Below, in pieces: positions 33,478 through 41,834 of a stretch of DNA of 64,000 nucleotides. The stretch comes from Escherichia boydii (GTDB lineage Bacteria; Pseudomonadota; Gammaproteobacteria; Enterobacterales; Enterobacteriaceae): NCBI GenBank assembly GCA_041890495.1, contig CP169086.1, forward strand, positions 1,488,001 through 1,552,000. Direction: 5' to 3'. The position numbers were made by a program, and so were the translations under genes. Positions within the stretch are counted from its first letter, which is position 1, and each line of letters begins with the position of its first letter. The notes beneath the pieces were generated by a model that searched no databases, was not told the DNA's origin, and was given only the letters and a program-made list of their open reading frames with translations.

Positions 33478-36400
33478 CTACGCGGGCAGAACGTCCCTTT
33501 CCTCTTTCTTCCCACGCGTGACGAACTTACGCAGCGTCACGTAGAACACCGGCGTCAGGAACAGACCAAACAGCGTCACCCCCAGCATACCGGAGAACAC
33601 CGTGATCCCTGTGACGCCACGTACTTCTGCGCCCGCACCGTGGCCGAGGATCAGCGGAATGGTCCCGGCAATAAAGGCGATGGAGGTCATCACAATCGGG
33701 CGTAAACGCAGGCGGCACGCCTCCAGCGCGGCCTCCATGATGCCCTTACCCTGAATTTCCAGCTCGCGGGCAAACTCCACGATAAGAATGGCGTTTTTAC
33801 AGGCCAGCCCCATCAGCCCCACCTGCACGAAGACGTTGTTATCGCCTCCGGTCAGCCAGACGCCAAACAGCGCGGAGAGCATGGTCATCGGCACGATGAG
33901 GATCACCGCCAGCGGCAGCGTCCAGCTTTCATACAGCGCCGCCAGGACCAGGAACGCCAGCAGCACCGCGACCGGGAAGACGATCAGCGCCGTATTGCCC
34001 TGGGTGGCCTGCTGGAAGCTCAGATCCGTCCATTCAATGTTCATCCCGTTCGGCAGGATCTGCTTAGACATCGCGTCCAGCTGCGTCATCGCCTGTGATG
34101 ATGAGAGCACGCGCGGGTCGGCATCGCCAATCAGGTCCGCCGCCGGGTAACCGTTGTAGCGGATCACCGGATCCGGCCCGTAGGTGGTGGTTATTTTCAC
34201 CATGCTGCCAATCGGCACCATTTCGCCCTGGCTGTTGCGGGTGCGCAGATTCGCAATGTCTTCCACGCTGTCGCGGAACTGCCCGTCGGCCTGCGCCATC
34301 ACGCGCCAGGTACGCCCGAACTGGTTGAAGTCATTGACGTACGACGAGCCCAGATAGGTTTGCAGCGTCCCGAAAAGATCGGTCAGCGATACGCCCTGCG
34401 CTTTCGCCTTATCGCGGTCAACCTGCACGTCCAGCTGCGGCACGTTAGCCTGGTAGGTTGAGATCGGGAAATGCATCCCCGGCGTCTGCATAATCGCACC
34501 GGACATGGTGTTCACCGCATTCTGCAGCGCGCCATAGCCCAGACCACCTCGATCCTGGATGTACAGGGAATAGCCCGACCCCTGACCCAGTCCTAAAATC
34601 GGCGGCGGCAAAATGGAGAAGCCAAAGCCTTCCTGAATTTGCGCGATTTTCGCGTTGATCTCCGCGTTAATTTCCGCCGCAGTATGTTTACGCTGGTCGA
34701 ACGGCTTCAGGCCGAAGAACACCGTCCCGGTGTTCGGCGTATTGGTGAACTGCAGCGCGTTCAGCCCCGGAAACGCGACCGCATAGTCCACGCCTTCGGT
34801 ATTCATCCCGATTTCGCTCATTTTGCGGATCACCGCATCGGTGCGAGCCAGCGAAGAGCCTTCCGGCATTTTCACGCCACCGATCAGGTACAGCTTATCC
34901 TGCGTCGGAATAAAACCGCCGGGCACCGCTTTAAACATGACGCCTGCGGCACAGAGCAGCAGCAGATAAACGACGAATACCGCCCCGCGTCGGCCGAGCG
35001 TTTTGCCCACCAGCCCCTGATAGCCGTTCGAGCTGCGGTGGAAAAAGCGGTTAAACGGACGGAAAATCCAGCCGAACAGACGATCGATAAGCCGGGTCGG
35101 AAAATCTTTCGGTGCGCCGTGCGGTTTTAACAGCAGTGCCGCCAGCGCCGGAGAAAGCGTCAGCGAGTTAATCGCTGAAATCACCGTAGAGATCGCGATC
35201 GTCACCGCAAACTGCTTGTAGAACTGCCCGGTAACGCCCGAGAGAAACGCCATCGGCACAAACACCGCGCACAGCACCAGCGCAATCGCGATAATCGGCC
35301 CGGACACTTCACGCATCGCCTGGTGCGCTGCGGCAAGCGGCGCAAGCCCCTCTTCGATATTTCGCTCGACGTTTTCCACCACCACGATGGCGTCGTCCAC
35401 CACGATACCGATGGCCAGCACCAGCCCGAACAGGCTGAGGGTATTCAGCGAGAAGCCCAGCAGGTAGAGAATGCTGAAGGTACCCACCACCGACACCGGC
35501 ACCGCGATCAGAGGAATGATCGACGCGCGCCAGGTTTGCAGGAACAGAATGACCACCAGCACGACCAGCACCACGGCTTCCAGCAGCGTTTGCACCACCG
35601 CACGGATGGAGTCGCGCACGAAAACGGTCGGATCGTAAGGTGCCGCCCACTTCATGTCTGCCGGGAAGCGCGTGGACAGTTCGTCCATTTTCGCGCGCAC
35701 CGCGTTAGACAGATCGATAGCGTTCGCCCCCGGCGACTGGAAGATACCAATCCCGACCGCGTCTTTATTGTTCAGCTGGGAACGAAGCGCATAGCTCCCG
35801 GAGCCCATTTCAATCCGCGCCACGTCGCGCAGGCGGACGACCGTACCATCCTGCGTTGTTTTCAGGACAATATTGCCAAACTCTTCTTCGGTATGCAGAC
35901 GGCCCTGGGCATTAATGGAGATCAGGAAATCGCTCTCTTTCGGCAGTGGCTCGGCGCCAAGCTGACCGGCGGAGACCTGTACGTTTTGCTCCTGCATCGC
36001 CGTGACCACGTCCGAGGCGGTCAGCCCGCGTGCCGCCACTTTATTTGGGTCCAGCCAGACGCGCATCGCGTACTCGCCGGAGCCGAAAATCTGGATCTGG
36101 CCGACGCCGGGCAGGCGCGCAAGCTCATCCTTCACCTTCAGCGTGGCGTAGTTACGCATATACAGGGAATCATACTTACCGTTTGGCGAAAACAGATGCA
36201 CCACCAGCGTCAGCGTGGGCGACTGCTTCTGGGTGGTAATGCCCAGACGCCGCACGTCCTCCGGCAGACGCGCCTCGGCCTGCGCGACGCGGTTCTGCAC
36301 CTGAACCTGCGCCTGATCGGGGTCAGTTCCCGGACGGAAGGTCACGGTGGTCACCAGCACTCCGTCCGAACCCGCGACGGATTTCATGTACATCATGTTC

Positions 36401-36624
36401 TCAACGCCGTTGATCGCCTCTTCCAGCGGCGTCGCCACGGTCTCGGCAATCACTTTCGGGTTAGCGCCCGGGTACTCCGCGCGCACCTGCACGCTTGGCG
36501 GCACGACGTCAGGGTATTCGCTCACCGGCAGCAGCGGGATGGCGATTAACCCTGTGATAAAAATCAGAATCGACAGGACGGCAGCAAAGATCGGCCTGTC
36601 GATGAAAAAGCGGGAAAAGTCCAT
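33478..36624 (-). CDS. oqxB: RND multidrug efflux permease OqxB, with a three-residue deletion
   Basis: A 1048-residue RND inner-membrane pump (start MDFSRFFIDRPIFAAVLSIL), nearly identical to Klebsiella OqxB, which exports quinolones, chloramphenicol and other drugs with OqxA and TolC. Proton-relay Asp residues are intact in IGIVVDDAIVVVENVERN. In transmembrane helix 10 the sequence reads QVGLMGLACKNAILIVEF, whereas RND pumps have four residues between VGL and GL (AcrB VGLLTTIGLSAKN). Three residues are therefore missing just before the relay Lys (AcrB K940). The frame is otherwise open. Activity may be impaired. It lies 24 bases downstream of oqxA in the same operon. Confidence 0.95.
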   Translation of the reverse strand: MDFSRFFIDRPIFAAVLSILIFITGLIAIPLLPVSEYPDVVPPSVQVRAEYPGANPKVIAETVATPLEEAINGVENMMYMKSVAGSDGVLVTTVTFRPGTDPDQAQVQVQNRVAQAEARLPEDVRRLGITTQKQSPTLTLVVHLFSPNGKYDSLYMRNYATLKVKDELARLPGVGQIQIFGSGEYAMRVWLDPNKVAARGLTASDVVTAMQEQNVQVSAGQLGAEPLPKESDFLISINAQGRLHTEEEFGNIVLKTTQDGTVVRLRDVARIEMGSGSYALRSQLNNKDAVGIGIFQSPGANAIDLSNAVRAKMDELSTRFPADMKWAAPYDPTVFVRDSIRAVVQTLLEAVVLVVLVVILFLQTWRASIIPLIAVPVSVVGTFSILYLLGFSLNTLSLFGLVLAIGIVVDDAIVVVENVERNIEEGLAPLAAAHQAMREVSGPIIAIALVLCAVFVPMAFLSGVTGQFYKQFAVTIAISTVISAINSLTLSPALAALLLKPHGAPKDFPTRLIDRLFGWIFRPFNRFFHRSSNGYQGLVGKTLGRRGAVFVVYLLLLCAAGVMFKAVPGGFIPTQDKLYLIGGVKMPEGSSLARTDAVIRKMSEIGMNTEGVDYAVAFPGLNALQFTNTPNTGTVFFGLKPFDQRKHTAAEINAEINAKIAQIQEGFGFSILPPPILGLGQGSGYSLYIQDRGGLGYGALQNAVNTMSGAIMQTPGMHFPISTYQANVPQLDVQVDRDKAKAQGVSLTDLFGTLQTYLGSSYVNDFNQFGRTWRVMAQADGQFRDSVEDIANLRTRNSQGEMVPIGSMVKITTTYGPDPVIRYNGYPAADLIGDADPRVLSSSQAMTQLDAMSKQILPNGMNIEWTDLSFQQATQGNTALIVFPVAVLLAFLVLAALYESWTLPLAVILIVPMTMLSALFGVWLTGGDNNVFVQVGLMGLACKNAILIVEFARELEIQGKGIMEAALEACRLRLRPIVMTSIAFIAGTIPLILGHGAGAEVRGVTGITVFSGMLGVTLFGLFLTPVFYVTLRKFVTRGKKEERDVLPA

Positions 36625-36648
36625 GGGTTGGATTCTCAGGTCAAGGGA

Positions 36649-37824
36649 TCAGTTGAGGGCGCTGGTGGCGGTCATGGCAACGGTTTTGGCGTTAACCGGC
36701 ATACCCGGCATAAACACTTTCTGCAAACCCTCGACGATGACTTTGTCGCCAGGGTTCAGCCCCTGCCGCACGATGCGTAAACCGTCTGCCAGACGACCCG
36801 GCGTAATGTCGCGACGCTGCGCTTTCCCCTCTTTATCCACGATATAGACGTATTTACGATCCTGATCGGTCAGCACCGCCTTGTCGTCGACAAGCGTGGC
36901 TTTGAACTCCGCGCTGCCCGGCAGGCGTACGCGGGCAAACAGTCCCGGCGTGAACTGACGCTGTGAGTTATCCAGCAGCGCGCGCATGCGGATTGTCCCG
37001 GTACTTGGCGTGAGCTGGTTATCCAGGAAATCCACTTTGCCCTGGTGGGGATAGCCCTCCTCGCCCGTCAGGCCAATCTCAACCGGCAGCGCCGTGTGAT
37101 TGCTGGACGCGCCCTGCCCGCTGCGGGCCAGGTTTTGATAGTGAAGGTAGGTTGACTCGTCCACGTCAAAGTAGACGTAAACCGTCTTCTGGGAGACCAG
37201 CGTGGTGAGGACGCTGGCGGTATCGCCGGCAGTCACCAGGTTACCGCTGGTGATCAGCGCTCGGCTGGCGCGACCGTCGATAGGCGCGGTCACTTTGGTG
37301 AAGTCCAGGTTGAGCTGGGCTGCGTCAACCGCCGCCTGCGCGGCGCGGATGTCGGCCTGCGCCTGAACGGCAGCCGAGCGACGCTGCTCCCACTCTTCCC
37401 GGGAGACCAGATGGGTATTGATCAACTTATCGGTACGGTTAGCCTCACTTTGCGCGAGGCTGGCCTGCGTTTTGGCTCTTGCCAGGTTCGCCTGCGCCTG
37501 TTCCAGCGCGGCGCGATAGGTACGATCATCAATGGTGAACAGCACCTCGCCCTTCTTCACTTCCTGGCCGTCGGTGTAATTCACCTTGTCAATGTAGCCG
37601 GACACGCGCGGGCGCAGCTGAACGCTCTCCACCGCTTCAATCCGGCCGTTAAAGCTATCCCACTGGCTAATCGATTTCACCACTACGTCAGCGGCACTCA
37701 CGGCGGGCGCAGGCGGCGCGGCATTTTGCGCGACGCTGTTATCGCATCCGACGAGCAGCACGGAGAGCAACATTGCCCCCAGCGCGCTCAGATGAGAATT
37801 ACCCCAGGTTTTTTGCAGGCTCAT
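36649..37824 (-). CDS. oqxA: RND periplasmic adaptor OqxA
   Basis: A 391-residue membrane-fusion lipoprotein linking OqxB to TolC. The start MSLQKTWGNSHLSALGAMLL and lipobox LLVGCDNS match Klebsiella OqxA; the longer frame to 37914 is ignored. Lipoyl halves flank a coiled-coil hairpin (RTYRAALEQAQANLARAKTQ to AQAAVDAAQLNLDF). Beta-barrel and membrane-proximal domains follow. It is divergent from rarA across a 337-bp region carrying several palindromes. Confidence 0.95.
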   Translation of the reverse strand: MSLQKTWGNSHLSALGAMLLSVLLVGCDNSVAQNAAPPAPAVSAADVVVKSISQWDSFNGRIEAVESVQLRPRVSGYIDKVNYTDGQEVKKGEVLFTIDDRTYRAALEQAQANLARAKTQASLAQSEANRTDKLINTHLVSREEWEQRRSAAVQAQADIRAAQAAVDAAQLNLDFTKVTAPIDGRASRALITSGNLVTAGDTASVLTTLVSQKTVYVYFDVDESTYLHYQNLARSGQGASSNHTALPVEIGLTGEEGYPHQGKVDFLDNQLTPSTGTIRMRALLDNSQRQFTPGLFARVRLPGSAEFKATLVDDKAVLTDQDRKYVYIVDKEGKAQRRDITPGRLADGLRIVRQGLNPGDKVIVEGLQKVFMPGMPVNAKTVAMTATSALN

Positions 37825-37935
37825 TATTTTTATTCCGATAATTATCGCCACCGGGCAAGACGCAGCAGGAGGCACCGCGCCACTTCCTTTGTCCGGGGGC
37901 TGTCTTAAGGCCATTTGTGTCGTTCATCGCCACAA

Positions 37936-37965
37936 AACTGTAACAGTTGCGAATACACTATTCGC
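37936..37965. promoter_or_regulatory. Two adjacent palindromes upstream of oqxA (candidate operator)
   Basis: AACTG-TAA-CAGTT (37936-37948) is followed directly by the perfect repeat GCGAATA-CAC-TATTCGC (37949-37965), about 110-140 bp before the oqxA start. Such sites suit dimeric repressors. OqxR is the natural candidate, by position only. Confidence 0.5.
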
Positions 37966-37990
37966 GGCGATTGTAGGAAGGCGCTTAACT

Positions 37991-38027
37991 AAGTGCAAGA
38001 ATAATTGTTGCACTTTATGTGCTATTT
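37991..38027. promoter_or_regulatory. Inverted repeat and marbox-like sequence between oqxA and rarA
   Basis: AAGTGCAA (37991-37998) and TTGCACTT (38008-38015) form a perfect 8-bp inverted repeat with a 9-base spacer. The right arm lies in TTGCACTTTATGTGCTATTT (38008-38027), which partly matches the GCAC core of MarA/Rob-type boxes. RarA is of that family. Confidence 0.4.
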
Positions 38028-38161
38028 GAGCGGATGTGAAAAGACCCGTTTCGCTCAGGGATTTAAATGCAACAATAAAACTTGCAATTACAACAAAAAC
38101 GCGCCACCTTTTAATGCAACAGACAAAGATACTTTTTAATTCGCTGCGTGGGGGTAACCAG

Positions 38162-38512
38162 ATGAACACTGGCGCATTTATGCATGATTTACTCGACTGG
38201 ATAGACAACAACCTGGACAGCCGCCTGGACATTGAGACCGTCGCCAGGCGTTCCGGCTACTCGAAATGGCACCTCCAGCGCCTGTTCAAAGAGCATACGG
38301 GCTATCCCCTCGCCGGGTATATTCGCGCGCAAAAGCTGCAAAAATCGGTTGAGCGGTTATCCCACAGCGATGAACCGATTCTGAACGTGGCGATCGCGCT
38401 GGGCTTTGACTCCCAGCAGTCCTTCAACCGCAGCTTTAAGCGTCAGTATGGTCAGGCGCCAGGGGCATGGCGGCGGAGTATGGGTGGCCCGGAAACGCAG
38501 CAGTTACGCTAG
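38162..38512 (+). CDS. rarA: AraC/XylS-type activator RarA
   Basis: A 116-residue single-domain AraC regulator with two helix-turn-helix motifs (DIETVARRSGYSKWHLQRLFKEHTG and ILNVAIALGFDSQQSFNRSFKRQYG), like MarA, SoxS, RamA and Rob. It matches RarA, which activates oqxAB and acrAB in Klebsiella and Enterobacter. GGGGG lies eight bases before the ATG at 38162; the longer frame from 38036 has no support. Its last 77 bases overlap the 3' end of the convergent LysR gene. Confidence 0.9.
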   Translation: MNTGAFMHDLLDWIDNNLDSRLDIETVARRSGYSKWHLQRLFKEHTGYPLAGYIRAQKLQKSVERLSHSDEPILNVAIALGFDSQQSFNRSFKRQYGQAPGAWRRSMGGPETQQLR

Positions 38513-39350
38513 CAATGAAGTTGTCACGGATGACATCCTCCCTGCTTGCGTCCCAGGCGATGCCCACCTTCCAGCTGATTGACTCCCCCGTTAGCGGAAT
38601 CATCACTAGCTCCGGCGGCGCGATATGCGTCACGCTGGTGGGCAGAATGGCCACACCGATACCCGCAACCACCATCGCGACGATAGTTTGGATATCGTCA
38701 GTCAGCTGAGTCGAAGAGATGAAAAGACCGTTGTCATGCAGGAAGCGGTCAATCTGCGCGTTTAAACCCCGCCCTCGCTCATCATACAGCCGCAGCAGAG
38801 GGCGTTTCGTGAGCCACTCTGCAGCAGACATTGCTGGCGACGCGGCGGGCGCAACCAGGACCAGCCGATCGGTAAATAACGGCAGGTATTCAAGCGCCAC
38901 GGGGGGCGGAACCCTGACAAAACCGACCTGCAGCTCATCATTTTGCAATCGCTCGTACTGCTGGAAGGAAGGCAGATCCGTCAATGACATTTCTACTTCC
39001 GGATAGTCCCGACGAAAGTCAGCGATACAGCGTGGCGCCAGATAAAAGCTTGAAAGTCCGAACCCGACGGCGATATGCCCCTCCACCCCTTTCGATACCC
39101 GCTCAGCGTGCTGCATAAATTGCCGGGTCTGCCTGACCACTTTTTCAGCCTCTGGCAGCAAACGCCTGCCGCTGGCCGTCAGTATTGCGCCGTGACGACC
39201 TCGTGAAAAAAGCGACATATTCACCAGGGATTCGAGGAGATTAATCTGTTTGGTCAATGCCGGCTGTGAGATAAATAGCGCCCGCGCCGCATCGGCATAA
39301 TTACCCTTTTCAGCCAGTATCAAAAACGCCTTTAGCAGCCTGGTGTTCAT
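38436..39350 (-). CDS. LysR-family transcriptional regulator
   Basis: A 304-residue LysR regulator. The N-terminal helix-turn-helix is in LLKAFLILAEKGNYADAARALFISQPALTKQINLLE, followed by the two-lobed ligand domain (IAVGFGLSSFYLAPRCIADFRRDYPEVEM). The start at 39350 gives the normal MNTRLLKAF beginning. It is divergent from the nitrilase-type gene at 39451 with a 100-bp gap, the classic LysR/target arrangement, so it probably controls that gene. Its last ~25 codons overlap rarA antisense. The effector is unknown. Confidence 0.88.
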   Translation of the reverse strand: MNTRLLKAFLILAEKGNYADAARALFISQPALTKQINLLESLVNMSLFSRGRHGAILTASGRRLLPEAEKVVRQTRQFMQHAERVSKGVEGHIAVGFGLSSFYLAPRCIADFRRDYPEVEMSLTDLPSFQQYERLQNDELQVGFVRVPPPVALEYLPLFTDRLVLVAPAASPAMSAAEWLTKRPLLRLYDERGRGLNAQIDRFLHDNGLFISSTQLTDDIQTIVAMVVAGIGVAILPTSVTHIAPPELVMIPLTGESISWKVGIAWDASREDVIRDNFIASVTAAFPGHPYSAAMPLAPDHTDA

Positions 39351-39450
39351 TTTCGCATTCCAGATGGTTATCGAATTCGGAAATGATTTGATTATACAGT
39401 TATCGGCAATCGTTATGTAATTCAGTCTCGATGACAACCGGAGACGCAAC

Positions 39451-40431
39451 ATGAACGCACTGACATCCTTAAAGGCGGCAACCGTACAGTTTCAGCATCA
39501 GGCGAATAACAAACACTACAACCTGCTGATAATGGAGAAATTTATTGAACAGGCAGCGCTTGAGCAGGTGAACATTCTCACTTTCCCTGAAATGTGCATC
39601 ACCGGCTACTGGCATGTCCCTAAGCTCACCGCGGCAGAGGTGTCTGCGCTGGCAGAACCGGTTGCTGACAGCCCTTCCCTGACGCTCATTCGCTCCCTGG
39701 CGATAAAACATCAAATGCTGATTGGCGCCGGTCTTATTGAACGCGCCGACGACGGCCGACTCTACAATGCGTATGTTGCCTGTATGCCGGACGGCTCAAT
39801 GCATACGCATCGTAAACTCCATGCTTTTGAACATCCGGCCATCAGCAGCGGGGACAGCTTTACCGTTTTTGATACGCCGTGGGGCGTGAAGGTCGGTATC
39901 CTGATTTGCTGGGACAATAATCTGGTCGAAAATGTGCGCGCGACGGCGCTACTGGGTGCCGATATTCTTCTCGCGCCGCATCAAACAGGCGGTACCGATT
40001 CCCGCAGCCCTCACGGGATGAAGCCTGTTCCGCTGGCGCTCTGGGAGGAGCGGGAAACGCGCAAGGAAGAAATTACGGCTGCATTCAAAGGGCCAAGCGG
40101 TCGGGGATGGCTCATGCGCTGGCTGCCTGCCCGCGCGCATGACAACGGGTTATTTCTTCTATTTAGCAACGGTGTCGGTGCCGATGATGACGAAGTGCGT
40201 ACAGGCAATGCCATGATCCTCGACCCCTATGGCAGGATCGTGAACGAAACCTGGGCGGCTGAAGATGCGATGGTGAGCGCTGAACTCGATTTAAGCCTGC
40301 TTGCTATGAGCACCGGACGCCGCTGGATCCACGGTCGCCGCCCTGATTTATACCAGATACTGACGCAGCCGCAGGGCTATGAACGTGATGCGATCAGCGC
40401 ACGCTTTTCGAATGTCCCCCCTGCCCGCTAA
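39451..40431 (+). CDS. Carbon-nitrogen hydrolase (nitrilase superfamily)
   Basis: A 326-residue nitrilase-superfamily hydrolase. The catalytic Glu is in LTFPEMCITGYW, Lys in HTHRKLHAFEH and Cys in VGILICWDNNLVENVR. An insertion (GGTDSRSPHGMKPVPLALWEERETRKEEI) follows the Cys strand. It could be an aliphatic amidase, N-carbamoylase or nitrilase; the substrate cannot be set from sequence. The ATG follows CCGGAGAC. It is divergent from a LysR gene that likely regulates it. Confidence 0.85.
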   Translation: MNALTSLKAATVQFQHQANNKHYNLLIMEKFIEQAALEQVNILTFPEMCITGYWHVPKLTAAEVSALAEPVADSPSLTLIRSLAIKHQMLIGAGLIERADDGRLYNAYVACMPDGSMHTHRKLHAFEHPAISSGDSFTVFDTPWGVKVGILICWDNNLVENVRATALLGADILLAPHQTGGTDSRSPHGMKPVPLALWEERETRKEEITAAFKGPSGRGWLMRWLPARAHDNGLFLLFSNGVGADDDEVRTGNAMILDPYGRIVNETWAAEDAMVSAELDLSLLAMSTGRRWIHGRRPDLYQILTQPQGYERDAISARFSNVPPAR

Positions 40432-40475
40432 AAATGTGTGCAATTTTTAGCTGAAACATAAGCCCGGAGCTGTTA

Positions 40476-40495
40476 TACTGTATATAATTACAGTA
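40476..40495 (+). promoter_or_regulatory. LexA SOS box of yebG
   Basis: TACTGTATATAATTACAGTA fits the LexA consensus (CTGT-N8-ACAG) perfectly and lies 13 bp before the yebG ATG. This agrees with yebG being an SOS gene in E. coli. Confidence 0.93.
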
Positions 40496-40508
40496 TGAGG
40501 TGTGCAGA

Positions 40509-40826
40509 ATGGCTGTTGAAACAAAATTTGTTGTCGTAAGAAAAGGTGAAGAGAAAATGACATTTGCCAGTAAGAAAGAGGCTGACGCTCACGACAAGCT
40601 GCTCGATATGGCAGACGCGTTCACCGACTGGCTGTTGCAAAGCGGAATGCAGATGGATGAAACGCAGGCTGAAAATCTTGGCCTGTATCTCGCCGAGCAG
40701 AAAGAGACCGTGCAGCATATTCTGCGTACCAGCAAGCTTCCGGACCTCAACGCTCCAGCTGCAGCGGATCAAACTGAATCCGACGCGGCTGACGCGAAAA
40801 AAATCAGGGCTGTGAAAGCGGCCTGA
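40509..40826 (+). CDS. yebG: SOS-induced protein YebG
   Basis: A 105-residue YebG-family protein (MAVETKFVVVRKGEEKMTFA, then LLDMADAFTDWLLQSGMQMDE). YebG is DNA-damage-inducible; its molecular role is not known. A perfect LexA box sits immediately upstream. The C-terminal ~25 residues are Ala/Asp-rich and variable in the family. A strong terminator follows at 40854. Confidence 0.94.
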   Translation: MAVETKFVVVRKGEEKMTFASKKEADAHDKLLDMADAFTDWLLQSGMQMDETQAENLGLYLAEQKETVQHILRTSKLPDLNAPAAADQTESDAADAKKIRAVKAA

Positions 40827-40853
40827 TTGTCAGAAAATCATCACCGATCCGGA

Positions 40854-40887
40854 AGCCGCAAGCAGACATCTGCTTGCGGCTTTTTTT
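40854..40887 (+). terminator. Terminator after yebG
   Basis: Perfect 12-bp stem AGCCGCAAGCAG / CTGCTTGCGGCT with loop ACAT and a T-tract. Confidence 0.9.
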
Positions 40888-40919
40888 AGCCCGAACATGA
40901 AGAAAGTAAAGGATATGAC

Positions 40920-41135
40920 GTGCGGCAAGGAATGAAGGAAAAAATCATCAGGATCTGTGATGCAAAAATTGTCTCTAAGGGAAGCGATGTTGGGCTTTCG
41001 TTTTATGCTTTTTTTGCTAATAAAAATGACGATCCGGAACTGCTTATGGAAGTGGCGCACTGGTGGATTATGGAGATGAAGCTGGACCATTTTGAAAAGG
41101 CTGAAAAGATCAGAAACCTCGTCTCAGCCCCTTAA
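40920..41135 (+). CDS. DUF6500-like small protein
   Basis: A 71-residue protein (MRQGMKEKIIRICDAKIVSKG, VGLSFYAFFANKNDDPELLMEVAHWW) resembling the DUF6500 family of unknown function. A GTG at 40920 with AAAGGA upstream is chosen because family members begin with a similar MRxG(M/L)(K/R) sequence; an ATG four codons later is the alternative. It stands alone after yebG. Confidence 0.7.
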   Translation: MRQGMKEKIIRICDAKIVSKGSDVGLSFYAFFANKNDDPELLMEVAHWWIMEMKLDHFEKAEKIRNLVSAP

Positions 41136-41834
41136 CACGCTAAAGCGGGATGGCCGGTAGCATTGCGGGATTTCATCGCTCTGACCGTCGCATAACTCCT
41201 CTGAGAGCAGTCTGCCAATGGTCGCTGCGCACATAACGGCTGGGTGCAATAGAGGCGACGTAAACCTGGTTTAGTCAGTTATTTAAAAGCACATTACACT
41301 CTGAAGACACGAATGTTCAGTACTCTTAACTCTAACGTTATCAGTAGTTTTATAGTGCTTCCAATTACCCGATGTACCCAAGTCGTTTTCTGCGATGACC
41401 ACCGATGTGATGACAGACAAATGAGAAATATCGGCTCACAGTAAGTATTTTAGTCATCATACATAGACAAATATCACGTAGAGAAAATATCCTGGTAATA
41501 TTTAACCGTTAATTTTTAATGAATATATCCAGCGAGGGGATGATTACCCTCTTTATCCTGCCAATAACTGGATTATCGAAGCTGGAACAATCCGCAATCT
41601 TATTGCTTAAATCGCTAACAGATCCTTGTGAACTGCGGATAAATCTTAAGTTTCATGTGGCTTAGGCGTCTTTAATCCTTTATCGTATAAAGCATCAAAA
41701 CAATTTTTAAGGGTATGTATCATGTCGACTAAAAGTTGGCTTGGTAGCCCCATTCAGCAGGATCTGTCCTACACCGGGTTGCTCCATCAATAAACATAGC
41801 CTGAGTATTATATTCTCATTGGAGACGGAATTTT
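41136..41834. other. Gene-free AT-rich stretch before the giant helicase gene
   Basis: About 700 bp without a convincing gene. A 23-codon frame at 41722-41793 (MSTKSWLGSPIQQDLSYTGL...) has no clear Shine-Dalgarno or homologue I recognise and may be debris. GGAGACGG near 41820 is the Shine-Dalgarno of the next gene. No tRNA or attachment site was found. Confidence 0.5.

Noticed and set aside
35323..36549. 408-codon open frame antisense to oqxB
   Set aside because: Histidine- and arginine-rich composition typical of antisense frames; oqxB is the real gene.
41722..41793. 23-codon frame before the helicase gene considered as a small gene
   Set aside because: No clear Shine-Dalgarno, no recognisable homologue and surrounded by featureless sequence.
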